Shown: one piece after another, positions 1-12,200 of the stretch | Numbering within the stretch: the first letter of the stretch is position 1 | Layout of the letters: every line of letters begins with the position of its first letter | Translations under genes and position numbers: made by a program | The notes under the pieces: model-generated | The model's database searches: none | The model's input: only the letters and a program-made list of their open reading frames with translations | Told to the model about the DNA's origin: nothing | Origin: Cryptomeria japonica | Taxonomy: Eukaryota; Streptophyta; Pinopsida; Cupressales; Cupressaceae | Direction: 5' to 3' | DNA length: 64,000 nucleotides | NCBI RefSeq assembly: GCF_030272615.1 | Contig: NC_081410.1 | Coordinates: 223,747,415-223,811,414, forward strand

Positions 1-384
1 CTCTGCTGGGGAAAATATGAATTGTAAAGAATCTCTGGTAAAATTATTTGCCTAAATATATAGTTGAGATTATCCCATCCGAGTCACCAACAAAAATTGC
101 GACTCTGCTAGGGAGAATTGAATAAAGTTATCTAGGTATTTTGTGATTTGATGGTTGAGCATTGATCCCGTTTCGCAGGACTTAAAATTTTGCCCACAGA
201 GTGAAAAGCTTCTTAACCAGTCCCTTGTCAGTTTGAGTCGATTCTCATAAATATTGCTGAAAAATTGGTTGTAGTTCATTTTCTATAAAGAGTTTGGTCC
301 AGATCTATCTCTTTTCAAGAATATATGTAATACCTCATAAGTTGTGAGTGGTGACTCTGAGACTCTGAGATCTATGCACGAGTG
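1..384 (+). other. 5' leader of old gypsy element D (first part)
   Basis: Non-coding leader of the oldest element in the window. The first bases continue a primer-binding-site-like motif (CTCTGCTGGGGA, cut by the window edge). A second copy, TTGCGACTCTGCTAGGG, starts near 97 just after CACCAACA, which resembles an LTR end, so the true PBS could be either. A third related motif, GTGGTGACTCTG, lies at about 344-355. The leader of element A has the same order of motifs. The leader is interrupted at 385 by LTR A1 and appears to resume at 36990. Assignment to D is an inference from orientation and motif order. Confidence 0.5.
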
Positions 385-3300
385 TGTTGTTCACCAAAAT
401 TCATAACCCAAGAACACCTACAATTGATCTATGAACTAGCTAATTCAATCTATGAAGAACCTCATGGCTTGGAGAACATGACAAGGATATAAATCCTTCT
501 ACTCTTCAGGCTCTGCAAAACCTAGGTGAGTATACCTTTGATGCTTAGAATTATAGCTATTACACACCTATGACAACATCAACATAAACAGATAGATCTC
601 ACTAGGGCTCTAAAACAAGTAGTTTATTGCAGATGGGCTAGATCTACACATAAAACTCAGCTATGCTTGAGCATGAGATAGATGAAACATTTCAAAACAT
701 AACATAAACTAAAAAATATTATGATTGGATTTTAAATTAGTTTGAGAACCCCCTTAATTACAAGATCAGTGCCTTATCCAAGGGCAACAAAGTCATACAT
801 CAAACTATAAATGAAATCTTTGATTGCAAATCCTTCTTCATTATTGAATATTCATGCATTAATACTTTGCATAAATGCATTACTAAGATCATTCACAAAA
901 TCATCAGATCTTGAAACTATATATTCCATTATTCACAATTTATTACAGAATTTAAATCCTTCCTTGAAGAATCCCTGCAAACAATCACAACTATCTCCTT
1001 GAGATAACAAATTTCATCCTCCTTGAGCATCTGATTTGATAAAATGGAAATACAAATCTAGAGACAATCTTGTGTGAATTTACGTATGCCTTACATACAC
1101 AAGAACCTACAACAAAGAACACCTATAGCATGAATCAAACTCTATTCTATGGAAAAGGACATTGCCCTGTACAATTTTTCAAAAGAACTCAGAATTGGAA
1201 GCCATGAAAATATGGAGCCATCCTCCAAATTTTTGGAACCCTTACAATGAGAAGAAAATTAGAATAAGAAGGAAGAGGGAAAGGATCAAATCTGTAACCG
1301 AAATTGCCAAGTGTCCATTTTCTCTAACTGAAATTCTTTACCTTCTTCTTTCCCATGGAAACTTCTCTCAAAACATCCCATATTTGTTAAAATTAACTAG
1401 CCAATCGTATTCCTTATCCCGAGAGCTTTTTGGAAACATATAATACTTCATATTTTGGCCAAAAATAGAGCCCTGGGCGAATTAATTCTTCAAGTGTGCA
1501 CAATCATTTAAATTTTTGAATGTTTTATATAGTTTCAACTATCTAATAAACCTGATTTAACTTTGATTTTTGGCTCTTGCTGTGCTCTGACACTTTGCCA
1601 TGTGGTGGCCTCCGATTGGTCGATGGGATCCACTGGGTGCCACCTAGGATGACACCTCATCACTCCACCATGTGTCTGCTTTGTCACTGCCACTTGTCTG
1701 TCCACCTGTACGCCACGTGTACACCACCTCAACGCCACATCATCGCCACCTAGGCACCACTGGGATGGGACCTACCTATTGGACATCTGACTATACTTCC
1801 CATGTCATCGCCACCTGGACTTCACCATTTCGTGGCCTCTAACGGGTGAGCATCTTCGGGTCACGAAATCACGCAGGTCGTCGGATCCTCTGAACTTGCT
1901 CACTGTTTAACACTACTGCATTTTCGCCAAACCATTCTGCCATTTCACGGCCTCTAACATTCGTGCATCTTCGGCCTGCGAATCAACACGCTACATCAAA
2001 TCATCTCGGACCTACTCACTGCTTAAGCCGACCCTTCTTTGCAAAATTTGCTTGTTTGCCTCAGGAAGCGTGCCCATGTGGGGTCCACCTGGATGTCGCT
2101 CAGTCACCTCCTGGTTGCCTTGGGATGCATGCCCATGCATGTGGGGTCTGCCTTGGGTGCTCAACATCACCGTCCATCAAAAGCCTTGATGGCTTTGACA
2201 TTATACTTGGGTGGTCTTTTGTATATAAATGTCAAAAACTTCCCCTCCACAGTAAATGTGGGATAATGTGTTTGCCCAGGAATGCACTTTTGAAGGCTTT
2301 TCTTGAAACTTTTAATGGCCTCTTTCTTTTGCAACTTGAATGCCTCTATTTTCACATAGAGGAGGATGCTGGAGGGTTCATGCTCACGTGAGGAAGAGGA
2401 TGACTGAAATTTCTATTTGCATTTGATTTTCTTTCTATTTCAAAAGCCACGTTGCATCTTGTTTGGAATTTCTACGCCTCAATCTGCAGGTTCACATAGA
2501 GGGAGAGTAAGCATTTACACATTGCAAAATGCACTTTGCATTGGGAGGTTTTGAAGTTCCTTTCCAGATCATTGCATTTTTTTAAAAGAAATGGTATCAC
2601 TGCCCTCCAAACTCCATATTTTGTTCAATGCAGGGAGGAGGCAACTTGGTTGTGGAGTTCGACTTTTGCACCTGCCAATGGCCTTTATTTAAAAACACAT
2701 TTTAACGCCCTCTCCAGCTATCACATGGGGAAGGAAGATGCTATATTTTCTTTAATGGTTTTTGATTACTACTGTTGTCTCCATGTCACGCTGTTCCTTT
2801 ACCACGCAGAGGGAAGACTTGGGCAGAACATGCATTGAACTTCTAAATTCACCTGTTTCAAACTGCCACGCAGAGGGAGGACACTTGCAGAGTTTGAGTG
2901 AGGAATTGATGAGATCGTTCTCTTCCTAAGTCGATAACCAACACACATAGGTTGCACCAAACTACATGGATAAAATGGACTTGACAAATCTTCAATAGAT
3001 CGAATTTGATAAGCCTTATAACCTAAATCCTTATAAATCCAAGTAGATGTTCAGAAAGGTATTCGCATAATTCCATTTGGAGGATCTGACAGGGTCACCT
3101 GGGGTGTAGAATTTGGTTGCTATTGTGATGATGATTGAGCAAAGCATTAGCCTAAAGACCAAGGGTCATATCACGTACTGAATCTTTATCAAGGACCCAG
3201 CTTTCCAAAGAATGCACCACGTGATCATTTTGTTCTGACTACAATCCCTTGCGTAACCTCTTGCCCAAGCTTTCTACTGTCAAACTTGGCATCTGAAATA

Positions 3301-4996
3301 AATAATTGTAATGGAATACTATCCAAGCATTCAGAATTTATGTCGGTTGCATTACCTATCGACAATTTTCCCAAGAGTCCATAGGGGTATTTAAGTCCCA
3401 GTGAGATGTGCTTCAGATGTCACTTTAATGCCAAGTACTACTTCTCAACGATTACTAAATTCTAAAATGCTCTTACAACCTAGTGCCAACTTTGTTTCTT
3501 CCCTGCATGCAACATTATCCACTGATTCATTGGAACTTTCACAAGCTGGAATTTCATTGTTTATATAACTTTAATTTGGTGAAACTGATAGCACATTACT
3601 CTCCAGAACATGACGATCTTGTCTCTTATGCAGTCCTCCTTGATTTTGAGTATCCTCATGCACTCGCTGAGGAATTTCAACGGCCTCTTCACAATTGTTA
3701 GAATGACAAACCTGTAGTCTGCAACTTTCTCTAGCATCATCGTTTGTCAAACGGGAGATTGCATGCCATAAAATAAGAACAGTTCGCCACAAGAATTAGT
3801 GCACAAGCATGAGCCAAGTCGGGCCCCAAAGTGGGTCCGACTAAAAAAAAATTTTGTTTTCATTCAACTGACCTTTGAAATGCTTCACGGACCTCAAACA
3901 CAGCTCTGGAAATGATCAACATCATTTTCGGATCATCAGACTAAAATTTGCAACATTCAAGCAATTATGCCATATTTTCGCATTTAATCGCGAAGACGTA
4001 TTTTTCAAGCCAGTCAAAACACCTTCCTGGAGCTCGCAATCTAAAAGGCATGTACTCTGATATACAAGCATGAACACTGCCAAGCGATTTCTCAAGACGA
4101 GTCCCGAGTGAAGAGATATTAATTGGCGAAAATGGCCAACTGGCTTTGTCGACACTCCAGACCTGATGAAGTCAATGTTCTGGCAACACATGATGCCTTT
4201 CTCAAAAATATCAAATGACCTCCGTAGATCCTCAAATTTGAAACATGGGTACCTTGAAGTACATATTAAAACATAGAAATCTCAGTTCAATCACAAGACT
4301 GACAAGATGAAAATGGCGTGCTCATGAAAATGGCTACATTAACTGATATAGCACTGAAAGTATGGAGAACTGAAAACGATGGCTAAATGAACCCTTTTCA
4401 AAACCGATCAAATGGATTGAAAGAGGCTTGAAATTTGAAACGTATCTCATCATTTATACCAAAATTATCCTGGAACAAACATTATGTCATAACACTTACT
4501 AAGGCAACTTTTACACTTGTGCGAAACAGGGACTTGCCAAAACACACAAACTACAAATGGATTTGACTTTGAAAACTGAGCAAATGGATTCATTAGGACT
4601 TGGAATTTCATAGGATGACTCACATTTATGCATAGAATCCAATCCACTTTGAATTTCTTCATGATGATCAACAGGGAAAAAGATATAATTTCTCAAAGTA
4701 GGCTACTCAATAAAATCTGCATTTTTGCCTTAAATGCACTTTCAGCTCACCTCTCAATATGGGTACCTGGTAAACTTATCCAAACTAAATTTTGAAAGTT
4801 TCACATCATTGAATAGGCTAAATGAAAGGTGTAGGACATGAATCCCGAGCCTTACCCCTTGAAAATCAACTGGCTCCATTTCACCCCCTCTCTAACTAGC
4901 CCATTCAAACTGACACAATTAGGTACTTTTCTGACATGCAGAGCAAAATTTTGAAATGGGCCTCTAAACTTGACTCAAATTTAATGAGTCCCAACA
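385..4996 (-). repeat. LTR A1 (3' LTR of element A)
   Basis: A 4.6 kb long terminal repeat matching 32101-36989 nearly end to end, with roughly one difference per 20 bases by eye. On the + strand it begins TGTTGTTCACC and ends GAGTCCCAACA, giving TG...CA termini. Element sense is minus, as shown by the PBS beside the other copy. About 305 bp near 3041-3348 are absent from A2. No convincing ORF is present. Around 1830-2010 it carries hairpin-type motifs (CCATTTCGTGG ... CACGAAAT) also found in LTRs B and C. A TATATAAAT at 2222-2230 is conserved in A2 but reads best on the + strand, so I do not call a promoter. Flanking 5-mers (GAGTG, CAGTC) are not a clean target duplication. Confidence 0.9.
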
Positions 4997-5014
4997 GTGG
5001 CTCTAACTGGGGAT
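4997..5014 (-). promoter_or_regulatory. 3' internal-end motif of element A (primer-tRNA-like)
   Basis: Directly next to LTR A1, element sense reads ATCCCCAGTTAGAGCCAC and then the LTR TG. This is where a polypurine tract is expected, but the sequence is not purine-rich. The same motif precedes the 3' LTR of B (15145) and D (56923). On the other strand it looks like a PBS (GTGGCTCTAACTGGGGAT). Confidence 0.6.
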
Positions 5015-5316
5015 GGTTGATTGCAAGACCAACACAAGAATCCAGATATCTTTGGTTAAGCAGACCACTCAAAAACTGATCATTCGTCTCTTCTCATCTC
5101 ATTTGAGAAAACAGGGCTTCCTTATTCTACCCAAACAACAGGGCACTTTATTGAAAACCACACAACTAAAAGTAAAGAAACTATACAAAATATGAAAACA
5201 TGCTGACAACTAACTACAAACTGCTCAAACAATCATCAGTATTTACCTCTGTCAAAAATCGGATTCTCATCACCTGATCTTATGTTACAAACAAAGGCAC
5301 AACGACCTTCATCCCT
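5015..5316 (-). other. 3' untranslated tail of element A and A/B junction
   Basis: About 300 bp of non-coding internal sequence. It shares only the last ~40 bases before the LTR with the tail of B, then differs, so it is probably A's own tail. Near 5315 it joins B-type gag sequence at a short shared run (CTAGAAAAT), from where the match to 19428 onwards is continuous. This looks like an illegitimate recombination junction. No gene is seen. Confidence 0.5.
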
Positions 5317-8034
5317 AGAAAATAAAGACAAAGCTGCATCCGTATGTTCTTTAATATTCAGTAATTTTACTAATGGGACAATGACCTTCATTTGAGTAAG
5401 AGCTTAAGCCATGTCAATTGTAGAACTATTGCTTATTTCAGTATTAGCTCTAACTCTTTCTGCCTTGAGCTGACTTGTTCATTTTGTTGTGGCAGCTCCT
5501 TGTATATCACTGGTATTTTTGTCATCTGTACTCTTGGGTACATCCTTAACCTGTTCCTTCTTTTCTTGACCAATTTTAGGAACAGTAGTAGCACTACTTG
5601 CTGCCCCCTTTTGAGTGACCTCTTTTATGAACATGGAACCAAGTTCACCCTGATCAGTGTCCTTCTTGGTGCTTCTCAAGTTATAGTTGTGTTTTGCTTT
5701 GGCAATGGTAGCTTTAGTGAGACTTTTAACTTCTTCCTCACTAGGCCTTCTAAGATGAACTTCTTCATCCTCAATTGTTACCACATTCAATGTAGGATGC
5801 CAATCCAAGGTTAGTTGTCCTTGAACAAACCTTTCATTATCTAGCACATCACTATATTCACTTTGTATAGACTCCTCATCACTTTCTATAATGGTTTCAA
5901 ACATATTGATGTCAGGCTCAGCTTCTTGTCTCATGGATTCTTCAAGGGCTTGAGCTACTACACATTGACGAAGAGAATGTGGTCTATCACAAGCAATACA
6001 CTAGGAAGTATTTTCTATATTATGGATAGTTTTCCCTTTCAAGGGATCTGGAGTGTCCTGATTCTAGGCAATTTTGGGCTTCTCACTTTGGGGTTTGCCA
6101 TCTTTCCAGTTGGTATTATACAGCATATCATGCAATCTAAGGGGTCTATCCTACCAGTTATAATGAGGTTTATCATTTTTGTTTACCTTAGCAATCAAAT
6201 CCTTCATAGCAATGACCAACTTCTCTATCTTGTCTTCCTCCTTAGCTACTTTTCTAGGTTGCTATTTTGTTTCTTGCCATAATCTACCATCTGTTCTTCT
6301 TCCTAACTTCTCGGATGCTTTTCTATTACTTTCTACATTAATGGCAATTCTAAAAGCATCTCTCAAGTTATGTAGATTTTTATCCCTCAGGATATAGGCC
6401 ATCTTTGAGTCAAATGCATTGTACTAGGTATTCAAACACATGTTGTCATCTAACCTCATCACTTGATACAATCTATGCATAGCCTTTTGGAATCTAGCAT
6501 TAAAATCAGTGACCATTTTATTGTCAGATTTTCTGATGTTATTAAATTCATTGAGCATAAAGCTCACATTTGTTTTATCACCATATTGCTCTTGAAAACA
6601 ATTTTTAAAATCTTCCCATGACCCAATGCTATTAACTAGAAGACCTCTATACCAATCTCTTGCATCATCAACCAGGGACTGAACAAATAGTTTCATGATG
6701 ACATCTTCATCCACTATCTCATAATCATTTATTAGGTCCCCAAAATATTTTAGATGTTCCCCAGCACTAATTGCATTGTTTCCAGCAAATTTATGGAGTC
6801 TGTCCCTTAACTCAGTAGGAACATGGTAGGGATATCTTGGGATCCCATCAAAGAACAATTGTCTATATTGCTCTAAATTGATAGGTCTCCTTTGAAAAGG
6901 GGTAATAACATTATTGTTTCCCAAATTCATTCTAACTTTTGGAATTGGACACTAAGATATTTGGGTATGCTGACTATTCATAGCGATTTGACTCACTGAT
7001 GCTATATTAGCAGGCACCGTAGGTTGAATTTTAACTGGGAGAAGGGAAATTTGCTGAGGATCGGGCTTACTAACATCTTCTAATGGAAACATGATAGGGG
7101 GAGCTTTTACATAGCTAATTTTTCTTTTGACTTCTTGATTGGCTTCTTCCAAGTCAGCTTTCTCTAACTCCATTTGTAAATCCTCCTTTTCTTTCCTCAT
7201 TCTTTCCATTTCTCTCTCATGTGCTGACAACCTATGAGAAATATCCTCTGCACTTTTAGATCCAATTCCATCATCTACCCATTTTTGTTTTCCTTTATCC
7301 ACATTAGTCATAGGAAGCTGAGAATCACTAAGAACTTCCCTATTTGGTTGGACTACTGACCTATATGCTTGCTTGGCTTTGAGGATCAAAATTTCTCTGA
7401 TCACATGGCCTTCCTCATCACTCTTTTATTTTTCCTTAGCTAGCACTTCAAGGTTAGCTATTTGTCTAACAAGCCTATCTCTTTCCATTAATTTAGCTTT
7501 GACTTCCTTCTCCTTATTTTCTTCCTTTTGGGCTCTTAGGGAGATTAAATGGTGAACTCTCCTATTTAGGTCTTCAATCTCTTGGGACACTTTATCTTCA
7601 TCAGGGAAATTTTCTTTAGAATCAGATATGTTGACTTGATCTATGTCAATCAAACTGGTTTTTCCATCTATTGTTCTAGGCACAGAGTGTCTAATTGGGT
7701 TTGAACTGGTCCTATCTCTTGCAGAGACACTAACATGGGATAAATCTTGATTTAAAGCATGTGCATTATCAATATTTCCAAACAATCTAGAATGAAAATC
7801 TAATATATCATGTTCAGAATCTCTGGAAGAAGAATTAGACTTTGCATAAACAGGTCGATCAGGCATCTTACCGGTATTATTATTCTTTTGTACCCAGGCA
7901 ACATTTGATGGTTTGTGGAGCACTAATCTCTTCTTACGTCTTCGTGACTATTTTGGCAAACCTTCTTGCAAAGTTTCATGAGGATGCTTCTTCATGAATG
8001 ATCTAGTGTTTTTTCCTCCTTGGATTATGCTCAT
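5317..8034 (-). pseudogene. gag: Gag pseudogene of the second, pol-less B copy (X)
   Basis: Copy of the gag and gag-protease linker found at 19430-22144, offset by 14,110 bases and closely similar. Segments at 7923-7426, 7404-6952, 6930-6424 and 5934-5479 are all in one frame, broken by stops. The N-terminal part is coiled-coil-like. The retrotransposon Gag core follows, with the ARDWYRGLL motif and the SWEDFK and FNARFQKAM blocks. The region of the zinc knuckle near 5970-6000 is damaged. The start is placed at 8034 by homology to 22144. Protease, RT, RNase H and integrase are missing because the sequence switches to the A tail at about 5315. It cannot encode a full polyprotein. Confidence 0.85.
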
Positions 8035-8300
8035 TTTCCTTTCTTATTGTACTTCACAAGGACTGGTTCCAAGATAACAGAGTCGCCACCCACTTCTATG
8101 GGATTTATGAAAACAAGCTTAGAATGAAATGCTACAATTCCACAAACACAATAATTTTCTTTATAAATTTAAGCACAAAATATGCTTCTGAATTCTTCAT
8201 GTGACTTATCCCGTCCGGGTCACCACAATATGCATTAAATCTTTCTTAACCAGAAACTTGTAACAATTCATCTACTAGTCCCCAGCAAAGTTGCCACTTT
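8035..8300 (-). promoter_or_regulatory. Leader and primer binding site of internal copy X
   Basis: Leader between LTR B1 and gag. In element sense, LTR B1 ends CCAACA, then AAA, then the PBS GTGGCAACTTTGCTGGGG (8280-8297). It is complementary to a tRNA 3' end in the style of Ogre/Tat elements. The leader also holds GTGGCGACTCTG at about 8074-8086 and the conserved block GGTGACCCGGACGGGATAA at 8206-8224. Confidence 0.8.
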
Positions 8301-8749
8301 TGTTGGCTTCAAAATCTGATCCACTTCAATATCCTTATAATAATATGATAACTCTATGCAGAAGAGATATGAAAGAGAAGGAAACTTCCAGGACAACATA
8401 TGACAAGGTTTGATTTAACCTTCTACACTTCGGACCTACTCTAATTCCAAGCGGGTATACCTTTGTGAACTAAATTCACACTTTTAAAAGATAAATCCAC
8501 AGCAAACTAGCCCAAAAAATCAGTGGATCTAATCACCTTAGAACTTACTGAAACAAAGGAATGCAAATTATACTCATATTCAGTATTTGACCTACAAAAC
8601 ATGTAATAAACAACCTTGATCTATACCAGTGCCTTATCCAAGGTCACATAGTCATCTAAATTCAAATAATACTCCCCAATCAAAATATCTCTACACATCC
8701 CATTAGCTTGCTTCTGCAAATCCCTATAAATGCCTGACACACATAAGAA

Positions 8750-8755
8750 TTTATT
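8750..8755 (-). terminator. Candidate poly(A) signal in LTR B1
   Basis: AATAAA in element sense, about 240 bp downstream of the TATA-like site, conserved in LTR B2 near 22860. The position fits an R region of roughly 200-250 nt. Inference from spacing only. Confidence 0.35.
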
Positions 8756-8990
8756 CATACTTCATCAAACTATGTTCATCAAGATTCAAAGTATCCTACA
8801 AATCATTTACTAGTAGAAATAATTCCTACATATTTAATTCCCCTCCTGAAGAGAAAAGCTAAGAAAAATATGTACTGAAACTTGCCTTACAACCTTATTC
8901 AAACAAATTAACCCTGGATTATTCAGAATGAAGTAGTAAACACTTGCAAACATATTTGAAGATGACACAAAGATTAAACTCAAAGCCAAT

Positions 8991-9002
8991 GGTATTTATA
9001 TA
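8991..9002 (-). promoter_or_regulatory. Candidate TATA box in LTR B1
   Basis: Element-sense TATATAAATACC, matching the plant TATA consensus. It lies downstream of the LTR ORF stop and about 690 bp before the LTR end, so the ORF would be in U3. The matching site is altered in B2 (AATATACAGACC) and in C. Confidence 0.4.
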
Positions 9003-9235
9003 AATATTATCTTCAAGAAAGTATTACAAAAACTTTCAAATATTCTCCATTAAATCTTGGAAAAGCTCAGATAAATTTCTGCAGCATTTTCTTACAATTA
9101 CTTGCGATCATTTTCCTACTAGTCCTGGTATCCATTTATAACAATATGGATGCCCAAAGCTTTGGACTTTCCTAGGAGAATTTGTTACAATTATTTCTTC
9201 TCAAGAAGAAGTTACAAAACCTTTTGCAAAAACGG

Positions 9236-12200
9236 TTACAAGTCTTTTTCAACCTCAGCGGCTTCTTCTACTTGTTGGCCCATCGCAACTTCTTCTAACT
9301 ATTTTGCATTTTGAATGGCATATTTTCTTGTCCACTCATTGTACACATCATCAGTTGGCCACACGAAGTTAATCACTTTTGCCTTAGCCTTGGTTAACCT
9401 TTTCCATGAATTCCTCATCTTGTTAACCTCTAAATTGAGAAAACCATAATGAGATTTGATTCTCTCTATCTCCTGAATTGTTACAACAAAAAAGGAAGCA
9501 TCATCTAAGTCAACAATTCCTTTTATTCTAGCTTACATTTTGGCCTCTAATTCCTTAAGCCACACTTGTTTGTCCTTTAATTGATTTGGGCTGACAAAAA
9601 CTCTTGGAATCAATTCAAAAACCTGATCAGTGTACTCCATTTTGTACAAGTTGATCTTCTTGTCAGCATTGTCTATCCCTTCTGCTAATTTTATTAGATC
9701 CTTTGTGGTGTCACAAGTGGATTTGAAAATAGGATCTGACCCAGCTTCATCATAGGTTGCACAAATAAGCTCCAAATCCTGCTCTCTATGCTTCCACTTG
9801 TCAAAAATAGGCGTCAAAATGGCCTTATCTCCATTAAGCTCATTCCACATATCCCAAATCTTATTATTATACAATAATGAGGAACTCATGGTGTCTGCAA
9901 AACTTGAAATGGTAGCCCTTACTCTTTCCTCATACTTCTTTGCATACAAGCCCTGAGCCTCTTTTAAATTCTCCAATTCTTGGGGAGTAATCTCAACCAT
10001 TTGAGAACTAGAAGGTGTTGGAGATGGTGGGAACTCAATAATGGGGCTGATAGGTGGAGGTCTTGCAGGAGAAGAGGAGATCACTAGTGTTGAAGACTCA
10101 CCTTGATGGTACTGTCCTATCAACTGGCTTTGCAACTTAGTAATGATGCTATCTTTACCCCTTACCTCTTCCTTAGCACTATTGTAAGCCTTAAAAATTG
10201 TCTCCAGCTTAACTTGGAGGTCTGTCTTTTCCTTAGCCTTCCTTTCTGCTACTACAACACTAAACTTTGTAGTCTCTAGCACAGTGCTAGCAACGTCCAC
10301 CAGCTCTGTGTTCTGCACTCTTTTCACTATCATTCCAATAAGGTAGCTTGACCTTGGGGTGTTCTTACTTCTCTTATTCTCATCTCTCTTGATAGACCAC
10401 ATGACAAGTGTAGCATTATCTTTGCTAAAAGTGATTCCCTCCATGGGTTTAGTTTCTTTTCTCATTGCCTCCAATACCAAGGCATCTGCTATGTCCCACT
10501 CAGGGAGAATGAGTAATCCAGCTTGTGCCACCATATCTCTTCGTTGCTCAGGAGTGATGGTCTTAAACTCATCTATCATTTCTTGCTTTATTTCCTCCTC
10601 AACCACAGCTGGATCTTTATGAGGCTACTCACCTTTTCCCTTCTCACATCTTGCATTGTATTTGTCAATATTTTGCTTCCATACAAACTGTATAAATGCT
10701 CCTGATGTAACAAAGTTGTTATCAGCCAAGAAGTTCTCACTGGCCTATTTGATCTTAGGATCCCATTCCTAGCCCTTAAATTCATTGGTAGTGATGTTCA
10801 TCTTAGCAGCAAGGGGCTCTTTTGGCATTCCCTCTTCTACTTCATCATATGTGTAGGCTATTTCTCTCAGGCTACCTAACTGTATCAGTTGCTCAGTTGC
10901 CGCCTGTTCATCTCCTATATGAATAAGGGATTGGGATGGAGAGTACAAGGGTGTATCAGATTGTATTTCTTTTCCTACTCTCTACTTCTTTGGGCTCTCT
11001 TGGATTTCAATGACATCTTGTATCTTCCTCTTTCCTTTAGAGGTAGAGGGCTGCCCTGTAGTAGGCATCAGCACACTATAATTAGACTTCTTGTGCAATG
11101 TATAGTCACCAGGAGGGATTGCTCTAGTGGGGACAGACCTACTTAGAACTATTCTTGTCTTTTCAGGGTTGTTTTTAATCACAACCTCCCTCTTTTCTTT
11201 CAGAGTCTGCATTACATCCTCAAAGCAAAGAATTAGGAACTTTATTTTCTTGTCAAAAGGGTGAAAGCTAGACAATGGGTCATAGCTGGTATCAAACTGA
11301 TGTACAAAATCTAAGGCCTTTTTATAAGCCCCCCACTTTTCCTTCCTCAGCTCCTGCTCATCTAGATCAAACTCATTTGTAATGAGGTCTTCGGGAAACT
11401 GAAATTGATGGGGTTCGCCTATGCATATTGCTCTCTTTCTAAACATGCCATTGAAGAAATCTTCTGGATCGGCACACTTGGATACTGCAGTTGACAAATG
11501 ATAAGGTTTAAGAAAATCCTCAAAACAATTCCAACTTCCCTTGGTTATTACAAATTGGTGCGCTATAGTAACCGTCGGGAAAATAGTCCCTTTACCCCTG
11601 CCTGTTAGCTCTGCCTCCTGCACACTACCAATTTGTCTGAGGACTTCTACAATTCCCACTTTGAGAGGGACCTGATAGGGAAATAAAAATGGAGTGCCTC
11701 TGAAACCAAACACTCTGAAAACTGTGGAGACAGGGTACAAGTAAATATCATCCCAATTATGGACAATTTTTATAGTTTCTACAAATTCTTTTGGTCTAAT
11801 AAATTCCAAAAGAACCTTGGGGATTCTTGGATTTTCTGAACAGGGGAGAGTCCTAATCTTTGATGCAAAACATTTATCAAATTTTAAGAAACTAGCATCA
11901 TCTCTGTCCCATGACAACACTGTACTCGATAATTGCAATGGCATTTTTTCTCCATCTTTCTCTTTTATAAGATCCATTCCACTTGCAAAATAATCACCAC
12001 CTTTGAATAAAAATAGATGCATGAGGAGGGAATAGCATCCAAAAGGCCTATCAACCTTCCCATTTTTTATTCCTATCAACCCTCCATGGATAGAATTAGT
12101 AATAAAAGAAGCATAATCAAAGGTTACTGCAAGAGAAGGATTGAAATTCTGAGCAATCATTAGCATGTAATGATTTGGCATATTTGCCTCAGCATCCTCT

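Noticed and set aside
2222-2230. TATATAAAT in LTR A1 (and 33947-33955 in A2) as the element promoter
   Set aside because: Best reading is on the + strand while A is minus-oriented; the minus reading is weaker.
1963-2391. 142-codon + strand frame in LTR A1, also present at 33781-34116
   Set aside because: Lies in non-coding LTR, length and sequence differ between the two LTRs, no conserved domain.
5392-6397. Open + strand frames over the gag region of copy X (and the same at 19502-20507)
   Set aside because: They are antisense to a conserved Gag and are duplicated simply because the Gag is; no independent motif.
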